Assembly (NCBI GenBank): GCA_947561715.1
Contig: OX387197.1
Location: forward strand, 25,260,266 to 25,324,265
Origin: Ascidia mentula
Taxonomy: Eukaryota; Chordata; Ascidiacea; Phlebobranchia; Ascidiidae
Reading direction: 5' to 3'
DNA: 64,000 bases
Position numbers and translations under genes: made by a program. The notes beneath the pieces are model-generated. The model was not told the origin of the DNA. It saw only the letters and a list, made by a program, of their open reading frames with translations, and did not search any database. Position 1 is the stretch's first letter. Each line of letters opens with the position of its first letter. This document shows, piece after piece, positions 32,179 to 44,573 of this stretch.

Positions 32179-33884
32179 TCACATAAAGTTAAAGGGAGTG
32201 TTTGGTTGTTATATTGTAGCTATAGAGTAGGAAGTGACTGTGCTTATTTCATGCGAAACAATGAAATTTAACAATATGTTTTTGAAAGTACCAGGGTTTG
32301 TATATCCGTGTTTCAAGTTGCACCATGTTTGTTTCGCACAGCCTCGGTATTTGCTGACCACTTGTGCATTAAATCAGCATTTTAATTTTATAAAAGTCAC
32401 ATTTCTGAAGAATTGCTAAATATGGTTTGCGAAAACCTATATTGATTGTGTTTTTTTGTCAAAGTTTTGCGATTGCCATATTTCAGTGCAGAACAGCAGA
32501 TTACAAATGCATGTCAAAGTTTGAGCACTTGACACCTGGCATATCCTTGTGTATAAATATTTCGCGTAAAATGTTGGTCCTCGTATAATTCTCTTCCACG
32601 CGTTATCGATTTCCTGTACGTGTAGAAGTAGACAGGTGTGTTCTGCGTACCCACAATAAAGGCCCAAACTAAAATAGCGTTCGTGTGGTTTATACATGTC
32701 TAGACATACTCTGTTCACGTTCTTAGCTTTAAGGAATGCGTTGAAAAAAAAGGGTTTGTGGAATGATTCAATTGCAAAAAGCTTTATTCCACATAATGCA
32801 GTGGATTTCTCGGATGAATGTAGAACAAGCAACGAAATTTACCCAGAAATTTGTGAGGTAACTCCCGAACGGTTTCGCCTTTGGCACAAAGAGTTGAAGA
32901 GTTTTGCTCTGGAAAATATATCAGCTGCAACGTTTTCGTTTAGCTCGCCTTTCGTGTAAAACATTGACAATCTTTCGAAATAAAATAGATTCTAATAACC
33001 TTGGACACAGAAACGTCGAGGTTAATCACATATACTGTGTTGTTATTTCCGGATGATGTTGAGTTAAAAAGAGCTTTGACGCCTATTGTTAGCGGAATGC
33101 CTTTGTGGGAAATACCCTTTAAAATATTGTAGGGTAAACCCCAGGGGTTTACCATGGGGTAAAACTTCAGACTCAGTCTGGCGCAAAGCAAAGATGTGGC
33201 CAGACACTGTTTTTGCAGCAATGACATTATGCTGTAAAAAACGTTTCACCAGATTTTTACACGTCGGAGCAAGTTTTGCTGAGGCGACAGTAAGAACTTT
33301 AATACAGTGTCAATGTGCATTTTAGAAACACCCCTTGCTTAGAGTTATAGGCTACTGCAAAAGAACCGAAGACTAGTTTGTCACATATTTTTGTAGCTTT
33401 TTAAAATTAGACGGTGATTCCATGTTCAATCAACAAGTAGACACATACTCTGTTTAAGTATTGATAGATGGTGAACTATTGCAATATTTGAGCAGTTTTG
33501 TCGGAAGAATATAAGTCCTATACTTGAGTAAACATAGGGTAACAACGGTTGGGCCTGAGAGCTGTTAATTTTAAATATTGCAAAAGCACAATGAAACAGT
33601 TTGTACAGGGTAAGTATCTAGCGGTTGGCACTTCAGGTACACCTACGAAAATCTCATCTTGTGCACAAGTAAAACATCAATTTTGCGTTTGGCTAAACTT
33701 TTTGTATATTTGTGTAAATGGACAATTACAACGTAAGGTTTTGTTCCTTTATTCGTTTCTAGTAGTTGCTTGAAAACAAATGTTCATCTGTTACAACATT
33801 ACACGCTAAATATTCTAAAAATCTACACTTAAACATATTTTTGCAGCTTTTAAGTGAGAGTAATACAATTGCAACGAAAGTGAG
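32179..33884. repeat. Array spacer, related to 43.8-44.4 and 58.7-59.6 kb
   Basis: It contains the block ATCGATTTCCTGTACGTGTA (about 32606), also at about 36357, 43964 and 59130. A truncated upstream element lies at about 32862, and a type 2 element with a perfect palindrome at 33133-33153. No gene is recognised. Confidence 0.55.
33133..33153. promoter_or_regulatory. Perfect 21-bp palindrome in type 2 upstream element
   Basis: Arms GGTAAACCCC and GGGGTTTACC are separated by one A. Identical copies occur at 38383-38403 and 57100-57120, each followed by ATGGGGTAAAACTTCAGACT. This copy is about 740 nt upstream of a first exon. A protein-binding role is inference. Confidence 0.4.
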
Positions 33885-34501
33885 ATGAGCAACAAGTTCC
33901 TATCAGTTTTGCCTTTTGTGTTCGCAATTGCCCAGTTTATTTTGGCTATGTCGATTGAAACATGCAAGGAGAGTGATTCGTAAGTACTTTTTTTACAACT
34001 AACCTGATTGGTCTTCAGGTCACGAATCCTATGAAAAGTGATTCTATTGACAGTTTGGGCCTTGGTAACGATTTAGCATTCCCAATTTCAATGACAACAA
34101 AACTGCCCATTTTATGGGTTTGCATGATGAGGACAATTTAAAAAATTAGTCAATGTATTGGCTGTGGTTGGATTATTGCTTGACCTTTTTGCAATATACC
34201 AGAACTTACAAGTCATTTTAAGAAGGAGGAGCTTGGACGATGAGTTGATTATCGCAGCAGTATCCGCAGTAGTCATTAACATAATAGAAGGTATGACAAA
34301 ATTTTCACGTTACTTATTTATTACAAACTGGTACCGAGAGAGGCAAAAACTCTTAAACACATTTTAGATTTTATCACATGGGAATACGATACTGCATATA
34401 ATAAGAACAGCAATGAGCTTTGGTTTTTCCTGAAGCACTTCGGCCTTCTCATTGCCATCATTTTGTGTCAAGGCTTAGCTATGTTTATTCACGAAATATA
34501 A
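33885..34501 (+). pseudogene. Alpha-family copy with deleted exon 2 start
   Basis: Exon 1 (33885-33979; MSNKFLSVLPFVFAIAQF, ending CKESDS) and exon 3 (34368-34501; WEYDTAYNK, WFFLKHFGLLIAII) are intact. Compared with the sister gene at 40.2 kb, about 240 bp have been lost across the end of intron 1 and the first codons of exon 2. The sequence now runs AAAAAATTAG directly into TCAATGTATTGG. Splicing at that AG would put exon 2 out of frame. The tail is also shorter than in the sister gene (IHEI then stop). Confidence 0.7.
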
Positions 34502-36470
34502 AATGTTTCCTCGCGCGGAAGTCGATCGTGAACAAAGGAACATCTTATATCGTCCAAATCTTTAACCACTTTTTACAACAGAATAAATCCAGTACAAAAT
34601 ATTCACACATTTTTGATTTGTAAATTACTTACTGAATTGGAACCGATAACAATGTTTGTTTGAAACCATAGTCGGCATTCCCGATTTTCAATAGAAGTTT
34701 GTGAAACATAGAAATCTGTGCGAATGTTAACGATACAAGTTATTTACAATTTGTTGTAGCATTTTTATTCAAATAAATAACCAAAAATAACAAGTGGTTG
34801 CTTTTATCACCTGAACGTTAACTTTGTCATTGAAAAGCGTCTTTAATCTTTTTGTAACTGGTTGTTGGTACCCGACACATTTCTATTGTTTTCCGTATAC
34901 AAGCTTTGTCATCTCCTGTTGTACAAAATATAATAAATTTGAGAATTTCCTGGGCAAGAATTGTGTCAGTGCATGGATGCAGAATTAGGTTTTGCTGAAG
35001 TCATAAACACAGGTTAATAATAAGAAATGTTTTTTTTCTGTTTTGAATGAGAATTGTTTTTTCCGAAAAAGCATAGATTTCGGAATTACTATTGCAAACT
35101 GACGGAAATCAAGACGGGATTTGTATTGCTTTATGAACTACGACATGATGACGAATTGGTTAAAATTAATTGGCAGTGACCGTTATTGACTCATTCTGGC
35201 ACAACGTTCTGGCAAGATGACCAAACCACCAAGTATTCCGACGGTTCTTCGGTAGAGTTAAGTTTTCTCTGTGGTTTTGCCAGGCGACAGCAAACGTTGT
35301 GGAAACAGAAACTCATAATCGATAAAATTTTTGTAAAAACAGTGTAAAGAAATTTGAAACATTTACACTAGAATTTAACAAGGTCTTGATGATTTCACGA
35401 AAAATGCATTTGAATCGTGAGAAAACATGCAATTGCAGTGAGGAGATTACTGTGACAAAGTAAGACGCCGTTACATTTCCTGTACGTGTACATGTGGGCG
35501 GGTGCTTGCTGTATACCTGCAGTAGAAGCCTTCACTTGGATAGCTTGATGTATGTGTTTAAACTGAATGTCGGTTATCCTGATGTAAATCTGTATGAATG
35601 GCAGTGGATATAATAACAAAGCAACTATAAGCAGTAAGCAGTTTTTTAGCAGGTGGATCTTGGGAGGGTTCGCCAATGATTGTTCAACATTATCGCATGT
35701 TGTGAATTTATGGACATAAATTTTGTAGAAATATCCAATATTTTTCTACTTCTGTATTTTGATGGCAACATTTCAGGGGTTTGACGAAGGTCCAACGATT
35801 TACAAAATATACAGCGAACGTTTCAGTCATATTTTTCTTTCCAATTAATTGCAGAAACGAAAATACTCAGTTTTGTAGGTAGTCACAGGAACGTTGGATG
35901 GCAAACATTGAATAGTTTCACTTCTGTGATGTCAAACATGACAACTATTTGTACTGGCATGATTAAAGGTAATAATTGTTGGGCAATTGCATTAATTTGA
36001 AAATCGTTCGTAGTCACGGCTGACGTAAACAATCAGCACATACATGACATCATAAGGCTTTAGAAAAGGGCGTTTCAAAACATATTTTGACATGCTGCCG
36101 TGGAATCAAAAGATATTCCATTGGCACAGCTACATATGCTTTATAGAGCGACCCTATGTGAATAAGTACGGTGATAACCCCGGACTATGACATATTATGC
36201 GAATTCAAATCTCGGATTTCTCCTCGACGCATGTTTAAACACCATTGTATTGCATAGTTGCGGTAAAAAAACGAACAAACATAACATCCTGCATGCAAAA
36301 ATAACTTTGCTTCTCGTTTAAATCGTCGGTCCTCGTATAATTCTTTTCCACGCGTTATCGATTTCCTGTACGTGTAGAAGTAGACAGGTGTGTTCTGCGT
36401 ACCCACAATAAAGTCCCCAACTAAAATAGCTTTTGTGTGGTTCTAGACATACTCATACAAGTCTAGACAA
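34502..36470. repeat. Duplicated downstream block, copy 1
   Basis: Matches 41087-44060 in order, except that the second copy carries a 781-bp insertion at 41950 and another insert at about 41346-41590. It includes a plus-strand open stretch at 35180-35340 (encoding KYSDGSSVELSFLCGFARRQ), which in copy 2 has an in-frame 45-nt extra segment. No product is recognised. Confidence 0.6.
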
Positions 36471-36640
36471 AACTGACAATGTGTGTTTCAAATGCTGTTT
36501 AAAACGAACAAAAAAATTATATTTTTAAGATATTGAACTTCGGGTTGCCAAAACAATTGCACAATAAGAGTGAAAACATCTGTGTGAATGTAATATTGTG
36601 CACATAAATAATGTATTGCATGTTTGTCTATATGTTTTAG

Positions 36641-36795
36641 GTATTATAAGTACAGATCGACGGTTTATAACACTGCTCGAGATATTTATTAACGTTAGCA
36701 GAAAAGCAAACATTTATAAAGATATATTTTCACTGGTATATGCAGCACACTTGGTAAAAACAATTCAGAAATCGCAACTAACTCCACGTCGGTAA
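36641..36795 (+). pseudogene. Exon-like stretch, copy 1 (frameshifted)
   Basis: Follows a good acceptor (TATGTTTTAG). Compared with copies at 46128 and 62357 it has lost one base (TTTTCACTGG versus TTTTCCACTGG), changing the frame after KANIYKDIFS. Function unknown. Confidence 0.4.
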
Positions 36796-36852
36796 ATTCA
36801 GAATAACATTAAAAGGCAGCATATGCAACTGCAGTTCGCGCTCTATTGAAAT

Positions 36853-36982
36853 GGGGCGTGACGTCAGGTACGAAATTCGTCGATACTCGGCTACAAACTG
36901 GACGAGCACTGACATTACCGGAGCCCAATTGTCAACCGACAGAAAAGCTGCTTTTTGGCTTGGGGACCTGACGTCACGCCCC
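36853..36982. repeat. Inverted repeat with CRE-like arms
   Basis: GGGGCGTGACGTCAGGT at 36853-36869 is the exact reverse complement of ACCTGACGTCACGCCCC at 36966-36982, with 96 bp between. Paralogous sites at 46.34 and 62.6 kb retain only the right arm. Each arm contains the palindrome TGACGTCA. It may be a MITE-like insertion or a local inverted duplication. Confidence 0.75.
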
Positions 36983-37224
36983 ATTGAACCGCGTCTTGTG
37001 TTCAGGTAACATGACGTGTTACATGAACCATTTGAAGTCAGATTTGATTCAGTTCGTTTGGTGCAACGTTAAATACTAAATATTGCGTGCAAGAAGTTCC
37101 AACTTACGCACGTTCAGTTGTTCTATGAACATGCAGCTCATATACCGTATACGGTAGGTGTCAATATGTTCAATATATACCTTCCAAAGATCGCAAAGGA
37201 AATGTCCATTATGGGGGCTTGTCA

Positions 37225-38376
37225 TCACTTGTCATAGTCTCAGAAATTTAAAATTTACATCCATCAATTTAGAAAGGTATCACATGACATTGTAGGTCGC
37301 GGTTCATTGAATTACTTGTGAATCGAGGTCCTGGCGTCATGCCCCGTTGAACGCAGACTTGTGATTAGGTCACGTGATGAGTTAATCGAGCCATTGCAAC
37401 AATACAAGAAGATGGAGCGCGCGTTCAACTGCAAGCAAAGATGGTGATAACTGCAATTGGACTTTACTATATTATACCGGAAGACAACATTACAAGTTTC
37501 GTACCCTATCTTTCCACGAAAAACAAAATCCAAATGTCACTTGTATATAGGGTGTGTTGGTTGGCGGCGCCATCGAATCCTGGTAACATGTTGCCGTGTA
37601 AGTTCGTTGTATAGACTTAACAGTCTGGTGAGAATCTGAACACTACATAACAGCAAGAGTGCAGCCCACAAAAAACTATGCTTATTCATGTGTGACGGTG
37701 AGCTTGACAGAACTATCAGTTTGCATGGCAGAGAAATATGCTTCAGGAATATGCGGCATTATTTAAATTTGGGGCTTGGGCATTCAACATTAAAGCTAGA
37801 CAAAACGCATAAATAATAGCAATTGACGAACTGTATAGAACACGTGAATTCATTCCATGAGTTATGTAACCCGATATGTACTGATTGGTGAACAAAACTA
37901 CGTTATATTAAGATTTAATATGCAATGTTCGTAAAGTTGTTCGCCCAACTTTAAATACTCTTACGCTGATAGCAGCAATCCACGACATCGTTAACACACA
38001 TCCACCCACCCACGCACACACGCACACTAAAGACGGTGAGGGCTGAATTGCAGTCAAGCGTGACCCCTTCCCAAATAGGATCGTTGCAGCAGCAGCACGA
38101 CTGACGACCACAAAATTTATAAACAAAAATATAACAAAAACGATGCCGAATCTACCTTGTGTTTCTTTCCAATGCCTAAACATTTAGGTAATAAATCAAC
38201 ATATTGGAAGTGACAAAATTCCCAACCACAGTTATTTGAATAGGCTTGACATTGCAATGTGTTTAATATGTTAGGAAAGGTTTTGAGGAGTTTAGTCTTA
38301 ATTTTATGTGACCTTCATATTCCTATGAACAACGTAGAAACCACATTTAGACATGGAAAATTTGCCCTTTAAAATA
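37225..38376 (+). repeat. Segmental duplication, copy 1 (partner at 62.85 kb)
   Basis: Nearly identical to 62849-64000 at a constant offset of 25,624 nt, with only a handful of substitutions and 1-3-nt indels noticed. No gene is recognised inside. A purine/pyrimidine-poor CA-type tract lies at about 37999-38028. Confidence 0.85.
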
Positions 38377-38382
38377 TTGTAG

Positions 38383-38403
38383 GGTAAACCCCAGGGGTTT
38401 ACC
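38383..38403. promoter_or_regulatory. Perfect 21-bp palindrome, copy 2
   Basis: Same arms as at 33133. This copy is not immediately upstream of an intact exon 1; the next gene starts 1.77 kb away, separated by a spacer repeat. Confidence 0.35.
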
Positions 38404-38581
38404 ATGGGGTAAAACTTCAGACTCAGTCTGGGCAAAGCAAAGATGTGGTCAAAAACTGTTCTGCAGCAATGGCATTATGCTGTAAAAAATGTTTCACCAG
38501 ATTTTTACACATCGGGGCAAGTTTTTCTGAGGCGACAGTAAGAACTTTAATATAGTGTCAATGTGCATTTTAGAACCCCCC

Positions 38582-39240
38582 GTTATGGCTTTAACCTTTT
38601 GGTCGCGCTTCATTGAATTACTTTTGACTCAAGGTCCTGGCGTTGAACGCAGTCATGTGATCAGGACAAGCCATGGCAACAAACCAAGCAGATTTAACTT
38701 ACCCACGTTTAACTTCAAGCAACGATGGTGATATCTACAATTGGGCACACCATACCTTATGTCGGAACTTTAATTACAATTGATATGTTGCCACTCCTGG
38801 TACCTAATGTACTGTCCAGATATTAACCAGACTGTTAAGTGTTAAAACCTCAAACTTACATTCACTATAACATTTTACCAGGATTCGATGGCGCCGCCAA
38901 CCAACACACCCCACGTACCGCTGATATTTGGGTGCTAGTGTTATTTCGCAGAGAGAGATTTAGGTGTCGAAACTTGTGATGTCAAAACAAACATTATAGA
39001 TTTTACTGCATACACTAGATTATTGTGACGGAAAACACGTTTGCTCGGTTTGTTTTGCGCAACATCGCAAACACAAGCTCCCACAAAAGTCGGAGTAGGC
39101 CGAAACAATTAAACGCAATCGAGCGTGAGCCCCATTTCTGTGAGTGAAATATAGTGCGCGTTGCAAAACGACTGACAACCACAAAAATCATAACAATAAT
39201 GTCGAAACCCCCTTAAGTTTCTTTTACAAACCTCTGGGCA
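38582..39240 (+). repeat. 700-bp spacer repeat, copy 2 of 5
   Basis: Copy of the 25.36-26.08 kb spacer, lacking its left end, followed as usual by a type 1 upstream element at about 39290-39395. Confidence 0.8.
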
Positions 39241-40074
39241 TTTACGTAATAAATCAGCAAAGTTTTATTTATGAGGATTTTCCCCTTTAAAATTTTAGGG
39301 TAATTCCCGACTGGTAGACTTAGGTGAAACTTGAGACTTGCCCTCGACACAAAGCCGCAAAAGTGGAGCAGCAGAGAAGCAGTGATGTTTTGCAGGGTTT
39401 ATACAAAGTACATAATCAGTACCGTTTCATTTTCTCCTAATTTTGAGGATTCATTAGAACACATAAATATTTGTGAAACTTTTCGAGATTTTGTAAATAA
39501 CTTGTGTTGCAAAGATTCCATAGGATTTTGCCGCACACTATCCTAACGCATGAAATCAAAACAATTGTGCGGATGTTCATTGTGCTCTCTTTACGTTGTT
39601 GTCATTAGCATATCTGCCACCAGGTTTGAGCAAATATCTTTGTAAAATCACATCTAGTGTTTTGGCATAATGTGATGTCGACGTTTCTTTAAACGACAGC
39701 AAAATATTTTATTGGAAACTGACGTGAGCGCGTAGAGGTGATTTTTTTGTTTTAACCACCAAGTAGCATCCGATAATTGCAAGTTCCCGAAAAATTTGTG
39801 GGGAAAACCCCAGGGGCTTGAACTAGGTAAAATTTATGACGTCTACGGTGCAAAGCAAGGTAGAAAACAGGAACTGTTTTGCAACATGTTAGCAGCACCG
39901 CTTCACTGCAATGCAGTGAATTAAAGGTATTTCCTACTAACTGCAGTTGAATTTATTCATCGTGTGCCATCATGGCTGATATAGCATCTGCCAACTCAGT
40001 CATAGCGAACTGTATATAAAGTTTTTACAGGTTCTTGTAACTAAGACAAAACTGTTGCAACTTAAAGTGACGTC

Positions 40075-40112
40075 ATGATATGTTTTAAGTTTCTGTTACG
40101 TTTGTCGGACAC
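40075..40112 (+). pseudogene. Truncated alpha exon-1 relic (copy c) at a recombination joint
   Basis: It starts like the other relics (GACGTCATGATATG) but at about 40108 switches into the leader of the next gene (ACTTAAACATATTTTTACAG, as at 33825). This marks a crossover between a beta-type unit and an alpha gene. Confidence 0.6.
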
Positions 40113-40168
40113 TTAAACATATTTTTACAGATTTTAAATGATAGTAATACAATTGCAACGAAAGTGAG

Positions 40169-41086
40169 ATGAACAACATAGTCCTGCCAGTTTTGTCTGC
40201 TGCGGTCGCATTTTTCCAGTGTATTTGGGCTATGACGATTGAAACATGCAAGAAGAGTGATTCGTAAGTCATTTTTGTACAACTAACTTGAAAAATTTTG
40301 TCTTCAGGTCACGAATCCTATGAAAAGTGATTCTATTGACAGTTTGGGCCTTGGTAACGATTTAGCATTCCCAATTGCAATGACAACAAAACTGCCCATT
40401 TTATGGTTTGAATGATGAGGACAATTTTAAAAACTAGATTTTCCAAACATATTGTTTTGTTAAGTGTTAAAATAGTAGGATACGTGCAAAATCGAGTGTT
40501 GGATGTACATTGAGTCGTAAAACTGTAACATTTTTCACAGGGCTATGTATCAACCATTTTAAAACGAATCGTATGTGGATTTTAAATATTAGCAAGACAA
40601 ACCGTTACACCATAGTTTTTACTTTTAACTACAAAACGTTTTATTCAGTTGCGAATCCGGTATTGACCATCGGATAGTCAATGTATTGGCTGCGGTTGGA
40701 TTGTTGCTTGACCTTTTTGCAATCTACCAGAACTTGCTAGTCATTTTAAGGAAGAAGGAATTGGACAAAAAGCTGATTATCGCAGCATTTTTCGCAGTAG
40801 TCAGTAACATAATAGAAGGTATGACAAAATTTTTACGGTACTTATTTATTACAAACTGGTACTGAGAGAGGCAAAAACTCTTAAACACATTTTAGATTTT
40901 ATCACATGGGAATACGATACTGCATATAATAAGAACAGCAATGAGCTTTGGTTTTTCCTGAAGCACTTCGGCCTTCTCATTGCCATCATTTTCTGTCAAG
41001 GCTTAGCTATGTTTATTCACGAAAATGTTTCCTCGCGCGGAAGTCTTTACGATCCTGAACAACAGGAACGTCTTATATGGCCCTAA
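40169..41086 (+). CDS. Alpha-family small tetraspan-like membrane protein (151 aa)
   Basis: Unrecognised family. Exons 40169-40263, 40649-40818 and 40896-41086. Membrane segments: about 4-22 (IVLPVLSAAVAFFQCIWAM), about 41-58 with Asp53 in GLLLD, about 74-87 ending VSNIIEG, and about 111-128 (FGLLIAIIFCQGLAMFI) after WFFLKH. Exon 3 opens DFITWEYDTAY. The soluble tail has about 23 residues. It is the intact sister of the deleted copy at 33.9 kb, and the two share downstream sequence for about 2 kb. A recombination joint lies just 60 nt upstream of the ATG, so its promoter may differ from that of its sister. Confidence 0.77.
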
Positions 41087-41949
41087 TCTTAAACCAATTT
41101 ATACAACAGAATAAATCCAGCACACATTTTTGAGTTGTAAATTACTGACTGAATTGGAACCGATAACAATGTTTGTTTAAAACCATAGTCGGCATTCCCG
41201 ATTTTCAATAGAAGTTTGTGAAACATAGAAATCTGTACGAATGTTAACGATACAAGTTATTTACAATTTGTTATAGCATTTTTATTCAAATAAATAACCA
41301 AATATAACAGGTGGTTGCTTTTATCACCTGAACGTTAACTTTGTCCAGACTTTTATGATTCATAAACTTACATGTGATTCAGAATTGCCGATCTGGCTGC
41401 GAGGTGGCTCTTTAGCATCCATCCACTTTAGGGTGCATTAAAACATTACCAGGAAAATATTAACAAGGGTTCAAATAGATTTACAAAGCTGTCGTTTATT
41501 GTGTTTTGATTAAATTTTACCAAACTTGTAACTAAATGTATCCTGAGAGTTTGGTTTGATTAACTGGAATTCTTGGTAATTATATTTTAGTCATTGAAAA
41601 CGGTCTTTAATCTTTCTGTAACTGGTTGTTGGTACCCGACACATTTCCTATTGTTTTCCGTATACAAGCTTTGTCATCTCCTGTTGTACAAAATATAATA
41701 AATTTGAGAATTTCCTGGGCAAGAATTGTGTCAGTGCATGGGTGCAGAATTAGGTTTTGCTGAAGTCATAAACACAGGTTAATAATAAGAAATGTTTTTT
41801 TTCTGTTTTGAATGAGAATTGTTTTTTCCGAAAAAGCATAGATTTCGGAATTACTATTGCAAACTGACGGAAATCAAGACGGGATTTGTATTGCTTTATG
41901 AACAACGACATAATGACGAATTGGTTAAAATTAATTCGCAGTGACCGTT
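41087..41949. repeat. Duplicated downstream block, copy 2 (left part)
   Basis: Matches 34640-35170 apart from an extra segment at about 41346-41590 that I cannot assign. No gene seen. Confidence 0.55.
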
Positions 41950-42730
41950 TGTTGCGACCTATTATGTCAAATATGAGTCTCGAATTTGGTCTTAACAATA
42001 TTATTTATGATCGATGGGAATCCTATTTGATTAGCGCATTTGACATTAGATCGCACGTGAGTTCTAATTGTTGTGTTTTCCTAACCTGACTTTACTTAAC
42101 TCTCGATGCAAACACTACACCAATATTTATTTACCACGAACAATTTTGGATACGAAATTAATATGCGCAATTATACCAACGCCAAACTGAGTGAATTTAC
42201 GCCCAAACGTCCAGACAGAATTGAACAAAACCGAATTACAAAATAGTAACCACTAACTCGCGCCCACTGCAAACCACGCACACTCATTATATAAAGCGAG
42301 AATACAAAAGACCAACGATCAGCGGACAGTTTAACAAAGACAGGTCGTTTGAAAGATACAGGACAGTCACACAAGAAAACGTCTAGCGTCTTTAAAAACG
42401 CCTTTCATCTCTTATAGCTACCACACCAAACATTTCAAACTGGCCACTCAAATCACTTGACAACGCAACAGTTGCTTTAAAACTACACAAGTCTTAACAT
42501 TAATATGACACCAAAACAGTTGAGAAACAGTTGGAAAGGACACATAGGACACAAATCACGTGAATACACAACCGTTGCTAACGCTACAGTTTGAAATGAA
42601 CACGCCTGGCAAGACGACCTACTTATGACTTTACCCAACCCAATGATGAGAAATTCCGAACAATGACATACTGGCCATGCAACCTACTTCCATAAATGCA
42701 CATTGTTATGTAACGTAAAATTACGTTACA
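41950..42730. mobile_element. Probable solo LTR (781 bp)
   Basis: The sister block at 35.16 kb reads CAGTGACCGTTATTGACTC without interruption. Here the same target is split by 781 bp that begin TGTTGCGACC and end ACGTTACA, flanked on both sides by CCGTT (a 5-bp target duplication). TG...CA ends, a 5-bp duplication, an internal TATATAAAG at about 42289 and no internal coding region all fit a solo long terminal repeat left by recombination of an LTR retrotransposon. The superfamily cannot be told. Confidence 0.75.
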
Positions 42731-44060
42731 CCGTTATTGACTCACTCTGGCACAACGTTCTGGCAAGATGACAAAACCATCAAGTATTCCGACGGTTCTT
42801 CGGTAAAGTTGAGTTTTCTCTGTGGTTTTGCCAGGCGACAGCAAACGTTGTGGAAATGGAAGCTCATGATCGATAAAATTTTTGTGTGCGATCGGACGAA
42901 ATGCGTTATGAACGCTTACAAAACAGGAATAAAAACTGTGTAAAGAAATTTGAAACATTTACACTAGAATTTAGCAGGGTCTTGATTAGTTCACGAAACT
43001 GCGTATGAATCATGAGAAAACATGCAATTGCAGTGAGGAGATTACTGTGACAAAGTAAGACGTCGTTACATTTCCTGTACGTGTACTTGTGGGCGGGTGC
43101 TTGCTGTATACCTGAAGTAGAAGCCTTCACTTGGATAACTTGATGTATGTGTTTAAACTGAATGTCGGTTATCCTGATGTAAATCTGTATGAATGGCAGT
43201 GGATATAATAACAAAGCAACTATAAGCAGTAAGCAGTTTTTTAGCAGGTGGATCTTGGGAGGGTTCGCCAATGATTGTTCAACATTATGGCATGTTGTGA
43301 ATTTATAGGTATAAATTTTGTAGAAATATCCAATATTTTTCTACTTCTGTATTTTGATGGCAACATTTCAGGGGTTTGACGAAGGTCCAACGATTTACAA
43401 AATATACAGCGAACGTTTCAGTCATATTTTTCTTTCCAATTAATTGCAGAAACGAAAATACTCAGTTTTGTAGGTAGTCACCGGAACGTTGGATGGCAAA
43501 CATTGAATAGTTTCACTTCTGTGATGTCAAACATGACAACTATTTGTACTGGAATGATTAAAGGTAATAATTGTTGGGCAATTGCATTAATTCGTTCGTA
43601 GTCACGGCTGACGTAAACAATCAGCACATACATGACATCATAAGGCTTTAGAAAAGGGTGTTTTAAAACATATTTTGACATGCTGCCGTGGAATCAAAAG
43701 ACATTCCATTGGCAGAGCTACATATGCTTCATAGAGCGACGCTATGTGACCAAGTACGGTGATGATCCCGGACTATGAAATATTATGCGAATTCAAATCT
43801 CGGACTTTAGTTAATGTTGTCATTTCTCCTCGACGCATATTTAAACACCATTGTATTGCATAGTTGCGGTAAAACGAACAAACATAACATCCTACATGCA
43901 AAAATAACTTTGCTTCTCGTATAAATCATCGGTCCTCGTATAATTCTTTTCCACGCGTTATCGATTTCCTGTACGTGTAGAAGTAGACAGGTGTGTTCTG
44001 TGTACCCACAATAAAGGCCCCAACTAAAATAGCTTTTGTGTGGTTCATACAAGTCTGGAC
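42731..44060. repeat. Duplicated downstream block, copy 2 (right part)
   Basis: Matches about 35178-36430. It contains a plus-strand open frame at 42737-42943 with KYSDGSSVKLSFLCGFARRQ, and an open stretch ending VMSNMTTICTGMIKG at a GT donor at 43564 that resembles the end of a family exon 2. The full gene structure could not be assembled. Confidence 0.55.
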
Positions 44061-44573
44061 ATACTTTGTTAACGTTCTTAACGGTAACGAATGGGTTGTT
44101 AAAAAAGGGGTTTGCCGAATAATGCATTTGCAAAGAGCTTTATTCCGCATCAAGTAGAATCTCTCGGATGAATGTACAACAATCAAACAAATTAACCCAG
44201 AAATTTATGAGGTAACTCCCGACCGGTTTACTTCTTGCGAAACCTTAGTTTCGCCTTTGGCACAAAGCAGCTATAGTTGCGCTACATAAAGCGGCAATGT
44301 TTTTCAAGTATTGGGGAAATATATCGACAGCAACGCTAGTTTGACTTTCGTTTCATATAAAACATTGACAATCTTTTAAAACAAATCGATTCTAACCACC
44401 TTGGCCACAGAAACGTCGAGGTTTATCACATGAACTACATGTGTTGGAAAGACTGCATAGCGCAAGATGTTGTGGAAAAGAACGGATTTGTTTTGACCGA
44501 AAACACCTAGAGATGGTCTTGACACCTATTGTAAGCGAAAATGCTTTGAGCGAAGTCCCTCAAAAAATTTGTC

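Noticed and set aside
32437-32832. 131-codon minus-strand open frame, partly open at 43807-44133 and 59002-59238
   Set aside because: Starts, ends and frames differ between copies, and the region is duplicated spacer. No recognisable domain or splice structure.
35395-35676. Minus-strand open frame with a hydrophobic N-terminus, also open at 42906-43271
   Set aside because: The two copies belong to a recent duplication, so shared openness is expected. Several replacement changes, no family match, and all supported genes are on the other strand.
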